From JANWHF01 sp036276235 (GTDB lineage Bacteria; Planctomycetota; Phycisphaerae; Tepidisphaerales; Tepidisphaeraceae): 9,027 bases of DNA. Position numbers and translations under genes: made by a program. Of this stretch, positions 1 to 6,275 are shown one piece after another. The stretch spans positions 1-9,027 of the forward strand of contig DATBDZ010000290.1 of assembly GCA_036276235.1 (NCBI GenBank), written 5' to 3'. The notes below the pieces were generated by a model, which ran no database searches, was not told the origin of the DNA, and saw only the letters and a program-made list of their open reading frames with translations. Positions within the stretch are counted from its first letter, which is position 1. Each line of letters opens with the position of its first letter.

Positions 1-1
1 G

Positions 2-604
2 TACCCGATCTTTTTCATGTACATGACGATCGATCAGCCGACGGTGCACGTGGCGATCGAAGCGCCGCTGAAGCCATATCCCTGGGGCCATTTCCTGTTC
101 AGCGTGGGGCTATTCGTTTTGGCGACGTGTAGTGCCAGCACATTCTTCGTCTTCGGCCAGCGCGAATTGCTCGGCAAGGAAGCGGGCTGGAAGACGATTT
201 TGTATTTGCCGTTTCTCATGAGCCTGGGCATCGGCGTCGGCTTGAACAACGCCAAGGCAGTGCTCGAAGCGATCTGGGGCGCCATCCGCCGCAAGCCCAG
301 CGAATTTGTCCGCACGCCCAAGTACGGCGTGACCGGCCAAACCAAAAACAAGTGGCGCTGCGAGCGCGTCCTGACCTTCAAACGCCTGTGGCTCCCATTC
401 CTGGAGATCGCATTCGGCGTGTACATGACCGTCTGCATCGGCATCGCCCTGATCTGGAGCTTCGGCTTCTCATCGATCCCGTTCCTGCTGATCTTCGCCG
501 GCGGCTACTTCTACGTCGGCTTTTCCTCACTGCACGTCCTGGTCAAGATGGACCAGGAAGCGGCGGAAGTCCTAGCAGAAGCCGCCGGGCCGGCATCGAC
601 GTAA
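2..604 (+). CDS. GT2-family membrane glycosyltransferase, C-terminal part (5' truncated)
   Basis: The frame is open from the window edge, so this is the last 200 residues of a longer protein and the true start lies upstream. What is visible is the membrane-embedded C-terminus typical of processive family 2 glycosyltransferases (cellulose- or mannan-synthase-like), which polymerise or transfer sugars from nucleotide-sugar donors at the inner membrane. Hydrophobic segments lie at about residues 29-49, 64-80, 131-153 and 157-175. Between the second and third is a basic cytosolic loop with a SEFVRTPKYG motif at about 100-109, preceded by NNAKAVLEAIWG. That combination is what I recognise from this enzyme group. 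The catalytic domain (DxD, QxxRW) is outside the window, so the sugar product cannot be stated. The TAA stop is followed 2 nt later by an inverted repeat. A generic multispan membrane protein is the alternative, but the FVRTPKY loop argues against it. Confidence 0.72.
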   Translation, partial: YPIFFMYMTIDQPTVHVAIEAPLKPYPWGHFLFSVGLFVLATCSASTFFVFGQRELLGKEAGWKTILYLPFLMSLGIGVGLNNAKAVLEAIWGAIRRKPSEFVRTPKYGVTGQTKNKWRCERVLTFKRLWLPFLEIAFGVYMTVCIGIALIWSFGFSSIPFLLIFAGGYFYVGFSSLHVLVKMDQEAAEVLAEAAGPAST

Positions 605-605
605 G

Positions 606-706
606 AAAAGTTGCCAGTTATCAGTTGCCAGTTGCCAGTAAAGAAAATGCATGGCAGGGTGTCTTTATATTCACTGGCAACTGACAACTGGCAACTGACA
701 ACTTTT
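606..706. repeat. Inverted repeat of CAACTGR heptads (IR1)
   Basis: The left arm at 606-639 and right arm at 673-706 are each 34 nt and match as inverted copies at 30 of 34 positions by my hand alignment. Both arms are runs of a 7-nt unit, written YCAGTTG on the left and CAACTGR on the right. The 33-nt centre (640-672) is not heptameric and contains an AT-rich TTTATATTC. The left arm begins 2 nt after the stop of the upstream glycosyltransferase and the right arm ends in TTTT, so a transcript could fold into a long stem with a short U run. It could act as a 3'-end stabiliser or terminator, or be a selfish repeat. The sequence does not decide between these. Confidence 0.85.
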
Positions 707-799
707 CCCATGTATTCACTGGCAACTGACAACTGGCAACTGGCAACTCTTTCCCAGTTCACTGACAACTAACAACTGACAACTTATTCTCCTCCCATG
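670..799. repeat. Three imperfect tandem copies of the heptad array
   Basis: Three successive blocks begin TTCACTG and continue as CAACTGR-type heptads: 670-712, 715-755 and 758-799. The first two are near-identical over 668-698 and 713-743, a direct repeat with a 45-nt offset. Each block ends in a pyrimidine-rich tail (TTTTCCC, CTTTCCC, TTATTCTCCTCCC). In the first and third the tail is followed by ATG, and in the third that ATG is the start codon of the thioesterase gene. The first copy is also the right arm of the neighbouring inverted repeat. Together with that repeat this accounts for nearly all of the 192-bp gap. I see no clear promoter hexamer pair here. Confidence 0.8.
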
Positions 800-1288
800 C
801 TTCCCCTCCCTCATTCTCCCGGCTGCATTGTTTGCGGCCGCGATAATCCGCATGGGTTGCAACTGACGCTGAGTGTCGATCCGCAAAGCGGGGAAGTCGT
901 TACTGAGTACACCTCGCGGCCGCATCACATTGGTTTTATTGGCGTCATTCACGGCGGGGTGATCGCCACGATCGTCGATGAGGCGATGGTCTGGGCGGCT
1001 ACCTGGGCCGGCAAGCGTTTTTGCGTCTGCGGCGAGTTGAATGTCCGCTATCGCCAGATCGCGCCGGTGAATGCTGCGATGAAGATCTCTGCGAAGATCG
1101 AAGCCGTCCGCTCTCGGTTGATCGAGACGACTGCGACTGTGAAGGGAAATGATGGAACGCTCTACGCCACCGCGTCGGGGAAATACGTGCCGATCGCCAA
1201 AGAACAAAATCAGCAATTTGTGGCGACATTGATTGACGATCCAACCGTCGGCGATACGCTGCACGCGCTTCGCAAGGGCATGCCTTAG
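797..1288 (+). CDS. PaaI-family hotdog-fold thioesterase
   Basis: This is a 163-residue protein, the normal size for a single-domain hotdog acyl-CoA thioesterase of the PaaI/YiiD-like group, expected to be cytosolic and to hydrolyse acyl-CoA thioesters. The family hallmark is the central helix motif at residues 51-62 (IHGGVIATIVDE), with HGG at 52-54 and acidic D61/E62 near the active site. The LNVRYRQIAPV strand at 81-91 also fits. The N-terminus has CIVCGRDNPHGLQL (10-23), a frequent lead-in in this subgroup. The start is the only usable one: an in-frame stop lies at 770-772, only a CTG intervenes, and later starts would remove conserved sequence. It has no Shine-Dalgarno, because the preceding bases are the pyrimidine tail of a repeat copy. 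The ABC ATPase gene follows after 27 nt and may be cotranscribed. The substrate cannot be predicted. Confidence 0.88.
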   Translation: MLPLPHSPGCIVCGRDNPHGLQLTLSVDPQSGEVVTEYTSRPHHIGFIGVIHGGVIATIVDEAMVWAATWAGKRFCVCGELNVRYRQIAPVNAAMKISAKIEAVRSRLIETTATVKGNDGTLYATASGKYVPIAKEQNQQFVATLIDDPTVGDTLHALRKGMP

Positions 1289-1315
1289 AAAACGTTCAGG
1301 GAATGGGAGACTCCA

Positions 1316-2110
1316 ATGATCAGCGTGCGGAATCTGGTCAAAACTTTTGGCCAGGTGCAGGCAGTCGCGGATATTTCGTTTGAAGTGCAGGCGGGGGAGA
1401 TCTTTGCCTTCCTCGGGCCCAATGGCGCGGGGAAGACCACAACCATCCAGATGCTCACCACGCTGCTGCGCCCAACCAGCGGTCAGATCACCATCGATGG
1501 CCTTGACCCGCTTTCCGCCAAGCTCGAAGTCCGCAAGCGATTCGGCATCGTCTTCCAGGATCCCTCCCTCGATGGAGATCTCACCGGCTACGAAAACATG
1601 GAATTGCACGGCGTGCTTTATCATGTGCCGCGCAAGGTTCGCGTCGAGCGAATCGAAATGCTGCTGAAGCTCTTTGAACTGTGGGAACGCCGCAAGGCGA
1701 AAGTGAAGCTCTATTCCGGCGGGATGAAACGCCGCCTGGAGATCGCCCGCGGATTTCTACACACACCGAAAATCCTGTTTCTGGATGAGCCGACACTGGG
1801 GCTTGACCCGCAGAGTCGCAATCAGCTTTGGACGCACGTGCGGCATCTGAATCAGAGCGAGGGCGTCACCGTGTTTCTCACCACGCATTACATGGATGAA
1901 GCCGAGCGTGTGGCGCAGCGGATCGCGATCATCGATCATGGCCGCATCGTCGCGCAGGGAACTTCCGATGAGCTGATGCTGCAAACATCGACCGATTCGC
2001 TGGAGGGTGCGTTCCTGGCCCTCACCGGCACATCCATCCGCGACGAGAGCGCCGGCGCGGCGGATCACATGCGCCAAATGGCCCGCATGTGGACAGGAGG
2101 CAGACGATGA
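1316..2110 (+). CDS. ABC transporter ATP-binding protein, DrrA-like
   Basis: This is a 264-residue nucleotide-binding subunit of an ABC-2 type exporter, acting on the cytosolic face of the inner membrane. All motifs are intact: Walker A GPNGAGKT at 34-41, Q-loop Q81 in FQDPSLDGDLTGYENM, signature YSGGM at 133-137, Walker B ILFLDEP at 153-159, a D-loop LGLDP and the switch histidine H191 in TTHYMDEAE. The EVRKRFGIVFQDPSLD stretch and the TTHYMDEAE ending resemble the DrrA/NodI group, which exports drugs, lipids or polysaccharides. The start is supported by GGGAG at 1305-1309, 6 nt before the ATG. The last four bases form an ATGA overlap with the permease gene, so the two are almost certainly translationally coupled. 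The substrate is unknown; self-resistance or lipid/glycan export is the usual inference. Confidence 0.95.
   Translation: MISVRNLVKTFGQVQAVADISFEVQAGEIFAFLGPNGAGKTTTIQMLTTLLRPTSGQITIDGLDPLSAKLEVRKRFGIVFQDPSLDGDLTGYENMELHGVLYHVPRKVRVERIEMLLKLFELWERRKAKVKLYSGGMKRRLEIARGFLHTPKILFLDEPTLGLDPQSRNQLWTHVRHLNQSEGVTVFLTTHYMDEAERVAQRIAIIDHGRIVAQGTSDELMLQTSTDSLEGAFLALTGTSIRDESAGAADHMRQMARMWTGGRR
2095..2100 (+). promoter_or_regulatory. Shine-Dalgarno AGGAGG inside the ATPase gene
   Basis: A perfect AGGAGG sits within the last codons of the upstream ATPase gene, 6 nt before the ATG at 2107. It decides the permease start in favour of 2107 over the in-frame ATG at 2089, and fits coupled translation across the ATGA overlap. 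Confidence 0.85.
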
Positions 2111-2850
2111 ACGTCATCTACATACTGTGGCTTCGCGAAGTAAAAAAATACCTGCGCTCGCGACCGCAGATTCTCGCCTCGCTCGGGCAGCCGATCATGT
2201 ATCTGCTGGCGCTGGGCTTTGGCCTCGGGCCGGTCTTCCAAAAATCCGGGCAGGGAAACTACATCCAGTTCATCGCGCCCGGCGTCATCGGGATGGCGGT
2301 GCTCTTCACGTCGATCTTCTCCGGCGTCGGATTGCTGTGGGATCGGCAGTTTGGATTCCTGAAAGAGACCCTGGTCGCGCCGGTGCCGCGCTTGCAGATT
2401 ATGGTGGGCCGCACGCTCGGCGGCGCGACGATCGCCTGCATTCAGGGAACGCTGGTGCTTTGCGTCTGCATCGCGGTCGGCTTCCGCCCGCGCTGGATCG
2501 AATTGCCAGTTGCCTTCGGCTTCATGCTGCTGATCGCGTTGGTCTTCGCGGGCCTGGGCACGATTATCGGTTCGAGCCTGCGCGACATGCAGGGCTTCCA
2601 GTTGATCATGAATTTCCTGGTGATGCCGATCTTCTTCCTCTCCGGCGCGCTCTTCCCGCTGAACAATCTTCCCAAGGCGCTGTCGATCGCGACGAAGATC
2701 GACCCGCTCTCCTATGGCATCGACGGCCTGCGCGGCGCGCTGATCAGTCAATCGCATTATGGCACCATGACAAATCTGACGATCCTCGCCGTTGTTGCAA
2801 CCTGCTGCCTGCTGCTGGGTGCGTGGGCTTTTTCGAGGATTCAGGTGTGA
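2107..2850 (+). CDS. ABC-2 type transporter permease, DrrB/NodJ-like
   Basis: This is a 247-residue inner-membrane permease with six hydrophobic segments at about 24-41, 54-75, 107-125, 136-154, 165-183 and 224-242, the standard ABC-2 fold. Family landmarks are the cytosolic loop FGFLKETLVAPVPR (82-95), which contacts the ATPase, and the late LSGALFPLNNLPKAL...IDPLSYGIDGLRGAL block (178-212) typical of DrrB/NodJ permeases. It pairs with the ATPase gene immediately upstream through an ATGA overlap, with its Shine-Dalgarno inside that gene, so the two should form one exporter, probably a homodimer of each subunit. The TGA stop is followed 5 nt later by a heptad inverted repeat. The substrate cannot be read from the sequence. 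Confidence 0.93.
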   Translation: MNVIYILWLREVKKYLRSRPQILASLGQPIMYLLALGFGLGPVFQKSGQGNYIQFIAPGVIGMAVLFTSIFSGVGLLWDRQFGFLKETLVAPVPRLQIMVGRTLGGATIACIQGTLVLCVCIAVGFRPRWIELPVAFGFMLLIALVFAGLGTIIGSSLRDMQGFQLIMNFLVMPIFFLSGALFPLNNLPKALSIATKIDPLSYGIDGLRGALISQSHYGTMTNLTILAVVATCCLLLGAWAFSRIQV

Positions 2851-2854
2851 GGAG

Positions 2855-2964
2855 CAGAAGGCAGAAGGCAGAAGTCAGATGTCAGAGAATGCGCAGTCCT
2901 TTCTGCCTACTGCCTTCTGATGCCTGCTGCCTTCTGACCACTGCCTACTGCCTTCTGCCTTCTG
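2855..2964. repeat. Inverted repeat of CAGAAGG heptads (IR2)
   Basis: The left arm 2855-2886 and right arm 2933-2964 are 32 nt each and match as inverted copies at 28 of 32 positions by hand alignment. The left arm is a run of CAGAAGG-type 7-mers and the right arm a run of CCTTCTG-type 7-mers. The centre (2887-2932) holds a second right-oriented array starting about 2902, so the right side is roughly doubled, as in the first repeat region. The unit is unrelated in sequence to CAACTGR but has the same period and layout. It starts 5 nt after the permease stop and ends about 36 nt before the next gene. No clear promoter or Shine-Dalgarno is visible in the remaining bases. Confidence 0.85.
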
Positions 2965-3000
2965 ATTCACCAAGGCACCAGATTTGCAACCTCATCATGC

Positions 3001-3570
3001 GTGGCAAACACTCGTGACATTCCAGACACGGGCGAACCGGCGGTTGTCGCCGTTTTCGACGACCGATACGCCGCCGAGGAAGCCGTTGAGGCGCTTCATG
3101 CGGCTGGGTTCGCTTCCGAGCAGATCGGGTATGTCATTCGTGGGTCCGACGTTGTGGCCGGTGGAATGCTCACTGACGCAGTGGGCGCCAAAGACGGCCG
3201 CGGGGCGGCGGCGGGAATCGTCGCCGGCGGAATGGCCGGCGGTTTGATCGCCGCGGGAGTCGCGATTCTTCTTCCGGGCGTCGGGCCGGTCGCCGCTGTC
3301 GCCGGAGGAATTCTCTCGGCCTTCTTCGGCGGCACCATCGCCGGCATGGCGGTGGGCGGAATCCTGGGCGCACTCACCGGACTCGGCGTCAGCGAGCACG
3401 AAGCAAAACTCTACGAACAAAAATTTCAGGAAGGCAAGGCGATCGTCGCCTGCCGCGCTGGAGCGCGTGCAGCCGACGCGACCGCGGTCCTGGCCCGTAG
3501 CGGTGGACTACACATCCACAGCGAAGGCCACACGCCCATCCCAACGGAAGGGATTTTTCATACGCCTTGA
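3001..3570 (+). CDS. YflT/GSP17M-like stress protein with glycine-zipper core
   Basis: This is a 189-residue protein whose N-terminal segment (about 13-47, EPAVVAVFDDRYAAEEAVEA then LHAAGF..EQIGYVIR) resembles the general stress protein 17M/YflT domain, a small ferredoxin-like fold. A long glycine/alanine hydrophobic stretch at about 68-130 has GxxxG-type spacing (glycine zipper), consistent with membrane insertion or oligomerisation. A second strand-helix element follows (about 134-172, YEQKFQEGKAIVACRAG...), so the zipper seems inserted into the fold. The molecular function is not established for this architecture; a stress or envelope role is inferred. The start is uncertain: GTG at 3001 is the best in-frame choice but has no Shine-Dalgarno, while the nearby ATG at 2997 is out of frame and stops after six codons. 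The next gene follows after 35 nt and probably shares the transcript. Confidence 0.7.
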   Translation: MANTRDIPDTGEPAVVAVFDDRYAAEEAVEALHAAGFASEQIGYVIRGSDVVAGGMLTDAVGAKDGRGAAAGIVAGGMAGGLIAAGVAILLPGVGPVAAVAGGILSAFFGGTIAGMAVGGILGALTGLGVSEHEAKLYEQKFQEGKAIVACRAGARAADATAVLARSGGLHIHSEGHTPIPTEGIFHTP

Positions 3571-3605
3571 CCCGCAAACGTCATTTAGCTTTTGAAGGAG
3601 ACAAA

Positions 3606-4259
3606 ATGAGCTCTGGCAAATCTGGAATCGATACGTGGTTTCTTCTTGGTGGCGCCCTCGCTGGCGCGGCCGCGATGTATTTGTTTGATCCGCAGGAAGG
3701 CGCCTCGCGCCGCCGGCGCGTCGCGGATGCCGCCTCTCGCGCCGCGGATAGTGCCTCGGACGTCTACGAAAACGCCAAAGGCTGGGGCTCGCAGCTTGGC
3801 CAGCAGGCGGCCAACATGGGCCCCGCGCTGATGTCGGCCGCGGGTGACGCGGCGTCTTACGCCCGCGACGCCGCCTCCCGCGCGCACGACTCCGCCGCCG
3901 CAACCTCCAAAGACTGGCGGCGTCGGATCGCCAACTCCATCGACGAAGATCACGGCAGCGGCTGGGGCGTCGCCGGCGTCTCCAGCACGGCACTGAGCAG
4001 CCTGGCGGTCGGCTCGGCAGTCATGTATTTCTTCGACCCGCAACTGGGCCGCGCCCGAAGAACGCAGTGTATCGATGCGATCACCAGCTTCTTCCGCCGC
4101 ACGGGTAAGACGATGAATTCGGTCGGCCGACAAGTCGCCGCCGGCCACATGCCCTGGAGCGGCGAACAACAGGACAACACGCGATCCGAATCACCCTGGT
4201 CCACAACGCGCGACCAAACGCAGAGTCAACCAACGTCGATGCCGTCGGCCGCGATGTGA
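3606..4259 (+). CDS. Small protein with duplicated (M)Y(L/F)FDPQxG..RR motif, YtxH-like
   Basis: This is a 217-residue protein starting at the ATG 5 nt after AAGGAG (3595-3600), which is preferred over an in-frame start 39 nt upstream. The N-terminus (about 12-27) is a short hydrophobic glycine/alanine segment followed by MYLFDPQEGASRRRR (24-38). The same unit recurs at about 129-152 as SSLAVGSAVMYFFDPQLGRA followed by RR, so the protein has an internal duplication. Between them lies an alanine/serine/arginine-rich, probably helical linker (about 38-110) with regular DAASRA-type repeats. The C-terminal 35 residues are polar and low in complexity. The FDPQxGxxRR motif after a small hydrophobic helix is common in YtxH-like or uncharacterised stress-associated membrane proteins. 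No catalytic motif is visible. It follows the glycine-zipper stress protein by 35 nt and probably works with it. The stop abuts the stop of the convergent gene with no gap. Confidence 0.75.
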   Translation: MSSGKSGIDTWFLLGGALAGAAAMYLFDPQEGASRRRRVADAASRAADSASDVYENAKGWGSQLGQQAANMGPALMSAAGDAASYARDAASRAHDSAAATSKDWRRRIANSIDEDHGSGWGVAGVSSTALSSLAVGSAVMYFFDPQLGRARRTQCIDAITSFFRRTGKTMNSVGRQVAAGHMPWSGEQQDNTRSESPWSTTRDQTQSQPTSMPSAAM

Positions 4260-5417
4260 TTATGCATCTTCGGAACTAAGCTGCCCATGGCCCGGGCTAA
4301 TGTCCGTCCTCACGTGACAAAAGCCCGAAAGCGTCCATGTGCGCCTCGTCGGACCCGGAATGAATGCCAGCATGAAGGCGCTGGCGACAAAGGCGCCTGC
4401 ATAGATTGGATATGCATGGCGCGCCGGGCCTCCGGGAATAAAGAATGGAAACGCGATTGTCCAAGCGGCAATAACCGCCGGCATAATTAGGATCTTGTCG
4501 TAGCGCGGGATAAGCAATCTTCCCGTGGCGAGGCGCGCTTTGAGTGATAACGGCGCGCCGTGACCGCCGGCGTAGGCCAACCATCGGACCAACGCCAGAA
4601 CAAGCCCGAAAGCCAGGACAGTCGCGATCAGCGCGACGTCATCCTTCATTGGGCCGACTCGCTCGAAAATTGCGTACACCCACGCGCCGATCAATACGCT
4701 GACCTGAATCGCCGCGACGGTGTTCATACCACGCCCGGGGTCTTCCGGCCCTAACCGATGGAAGGTCCACCCCAAGCCTTGGCCGCTCGCCGGTTTGGGT
4801 GCCGATTCCCAAGGGAAGTCACTCAGCGATTGCTTGATGGCCAGGTGAACCGCCGGATAAACCGCGATTACAATCCCCGCCACCACTTGCCACTGCTGGA
4901 AGAAGCGAACAATGCCGGCGAGTGCCAGCCCCAGAATAAATGCCGTGGTGTATCGGTCCGTCGCAATCAAAACGAATGTGACGCGAAAAATGTAAGCCGC
5001 GCCGAAGGCGGCCACGATGCTCTCCGGTGGAAGCGGCGTGCGAAATATGACCAGCGCCGAAAGAACGGCCAGCAGCGCGGCATCCTGCCAAACCAGCGTC
5101 ACCGGCCCAAGCGGCAACGGCAAGCCGGCATGCCACGGGCTTGTCTTCAGCCAGGTGCGATACGCGCGATTCCTTGCCGGATGGAACGCCCCCGCCCGAA
5201 ATAATCCAAAAGAAACGGCCATCAAGATCAGAAACCCGCCCTGCATCGCGTGCAGCGTTCGATCGATCTCGGCGACACCCGGAAGTGGCCCGAAGTGATA
5301 ATCAATTCCCTGAGCAAAGGCTTCAATACTTCCCAAAACCAGGGCGCAAAGCAGCACCGTCCTAACCCGCATCACCGGCCAACGGCTGGGAGTCCACATG
5401 AGAAATCGCGTCATCAT
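4260..5417 (-). CDS. Multispan membrane protein coupled to an ABC ATPase (putative transporter subunit)
   Basis: This 385-residue protein has about ten hydrophobic segments (about 17-36, 56-73, 108-126, 132-152, 157-170, 176-193, 235-251, 260-280, 309-327 and 335-353). I do not recognise a family from its motifs. Its role is inferred from context: its ATG overlaps the TGA of the upstream ABC ATPase gene as ATGA, and GGGGAG (plus-strand 5423-5428) lies 5 nt before the start, so the two are translationally coupled. It is therefore most likely the membrane subunit of that transporter, probably a divergent or duplicated ABC-2-like permease. A second ATG follows immediately and could also be used. 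The C-terminal tail (about 355-385) is polar. Its TAA stop is directly adjacent to the stop of the convergent gene, so any terminator must lie inside coding sequence. Confidence 0.75.
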   Translation of the reverse strand: MMTRFLMWTPSRWPVMRVRTVLLCALVLGSIEAFAQGIDYHFGPLPGVAEIDRTLHAMQGGFLILMAVSFGLFRAGAFHPARNRAYRTWLKTSPWHAGLPLPLGPVTLVWQDAALLAVLSALVIFRTPLPPESIVAAFGAAYIFRVTFVLIATDRYTTAFILGLALAGIVRFFQQWQVVAGIVIAVYPAVHLAIKQSLSDFPWESAPKPASGQGLGWTFHRLGPEDPGRGMNTVAAIQVSVLIGAWVYAIFERVGPMKDDVALIATVLAFGLVLALVRWLAYAGGHGAPLSLKARLATGRLLIPRYDKILIMPAVIAAWTIAFPFFIPGGPARHAYPIYAGAFVASAFMLAFIPGPTRRTWTLSGFCHVRTDISPGHGQLSSEDA

Positions 5418-6190
5418 GGCATCTCCCCGAAGTATTTCTGAATCTTCGCCGCCGCCTGCGGGTTCACGAGCTTCTCGTAGATTTCATCGAGTGATCCGGC
5501 AACGCCCGCGGCGCGGCGAAGCGCGGGAACCGTGTCGTGCGCGATGATTCGCCCGTCATGAATGATCGCGATGCGGTCGGCTAATTCTTCGACGAGTTCG
5601 GGCACCGGGGTCGCCATGATGACGGTTCGATCGCGCCGCTCGCGATGAAATTGCAGCACGCGCTTGAGCGCCATGATTCCCGAAGGATCAAGCCCGCCGG
5701 AGAATGGCTCATCCAGCAGAAGAATCGGCGCATCGGTGATGAGCGCGCCGGAAAGCGCCAGCTTCTTGCGCTGCCCGGTGGAGTAAGCGGGGATCGGCTG
5801 ATCCGCCTGCGTCTCCAGATCAAACAGCGCCAGCAAGCGCGGCACATGATCCATCAGCCGCCGCTCATCCACGCCGTAAAGACGTCCCACCGCCAGCAGC
5901 CATTCGCGGCCGGTGCGCGTGGAAGGAAGCCACGCGTCGGCAGGCAGATAAACCACCAGCTTGCGAATCGCCAGCTCATCTTCCGGAGTCGAGCGGCGAA
6001 TCTTCCCATCAACGCGAACCGTCCCCTCAATCGGCGAGAGCGCGCCGGCGATAATCGCCAGCAGCGTCGTCTTCCCCATCCCGTTTGGCCCCATCAACGC
6101 GAGCACCTCGCCCGGACTCACCTGGAGCGAAATATCCTTGATGACTGGCCGCACGCCGTAGTGATGGGTCACATTAATGACATCAATCAT
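5414..6190 (-). CDS. ABC transporter ATP-binding protein lacking the switch histidine
   Basis: This is a 258-residue ABC nucleotide-binding domain. Walker A is GPNGMGKT (34-41), the signature is YSTGQ (136-140) and Walker B is ILLLDEP (156-162), followed by FSGGLDP. Two usual features are altered. The Q-loop region reads YLPADAW (81-87) with no glutamine. The H-loop reads IMATPVPELVEELADR, putting proline 195 (codon CCG) where the catalytic or switch histidine normally sits. The rest of that segment aligns well with the family, so this is a substitution and not a frameshift. The start is set by a strong GGGGAGG (plus-strand 6195-6201) 4 nt upstream. It overlaps the downstream membrane-protein gene as ATGA. 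Hydrolysis may be slow, or the protein may work differently from a standard exporter ATPase. The substrate is unknown. Confidence 0.92.
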   Translation of the reverse strand: MIDVINVTHHYGVRPVIKDISLQVSPGEVLALMGPNGMGKTTLLAIIAGALSPIEGTVRVDGKIRRSTPEDELAIRKLVVYLPADAWLPSTRTGREWLLAVGRLYGVDERRLMDHVPRLLALFDLETQADQPIPAYSTGQRKKLALSGALITDAPILLLDEPFSGGLDPSGIMALKRVLQFHRERRDRTVIMATPVPELVEELADRIAIIHDGRIIAHDTVPALRRAAGVAGSLDEIYEKLVNPQAAAKIQKYFGEMP

Positions 6191-6194
6191 GTTG

Positions 6195-6254
6195 CCTCCC
6201 CGGACAACAGATTATTGCAGGGCAAAAGCGGGCGAGATTATAAATCGGGCAAAA
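6195..6254 (-). promoter_or_regulatory. Candidate promoter and Shine-Dalgarno before the minus-strand ABC module
   Basis: In the 85-bp gap after the phosphatase gene, the minus strand carries a perfect TATAAT (plus-strand 6237-6242), 46 nt before the ATPase start, and a GGGGAGG ribosome site at 6195-6201. I see no good -35 hexamer at 17 nt. TTTTGCCC occurs twice on the minus strand (6220-6227 and 6247-6254), one copy on each side of the TATAAT and 27 nt apart, which could be operator half-sites or chance. The promoter is plausible only; the Shine-Dalgarno is convincing. Confidence 0.4.
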
Positions 6255-6275
6255 TTTTTGAACGCCGCAAAATCA

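Noticed and set aside
605..796. CRISPR array
   Set aside because: The repeats are 7-nt units in contiguous runs and inverted arms, with no regular 25-40 nt spacers of unique sequence and no cas genes nearby.
716..1624. 302-residue open frame on the minus strand
   Set aside because: It runs antisense through the heptad repeats, the thioesterase and the ABC ATPase. Its C-terminus is translated repeat and it has no family resemblance.
2065..2757. 230-residue minus-strand open frame
   Set aside because: It is antisense to the ABC permease and its composition is dominated by Arg, Asp, Glu and Ala with no recognisable domain.
2007..3017. 336-residue plus-strand open frame
   Set aside because: It overlaps the ABC permease in another frame and ends by translating the CAGAAGG-type heptads; the permease has motifs and a perfect ribosome site.
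6191..6275. Rho-independent terminator after the phosphatase gene
   Set aside because: An AAAATTTT tract is present but no adjacent GC-rich stem followed by a U run could be found in the minus orientation.
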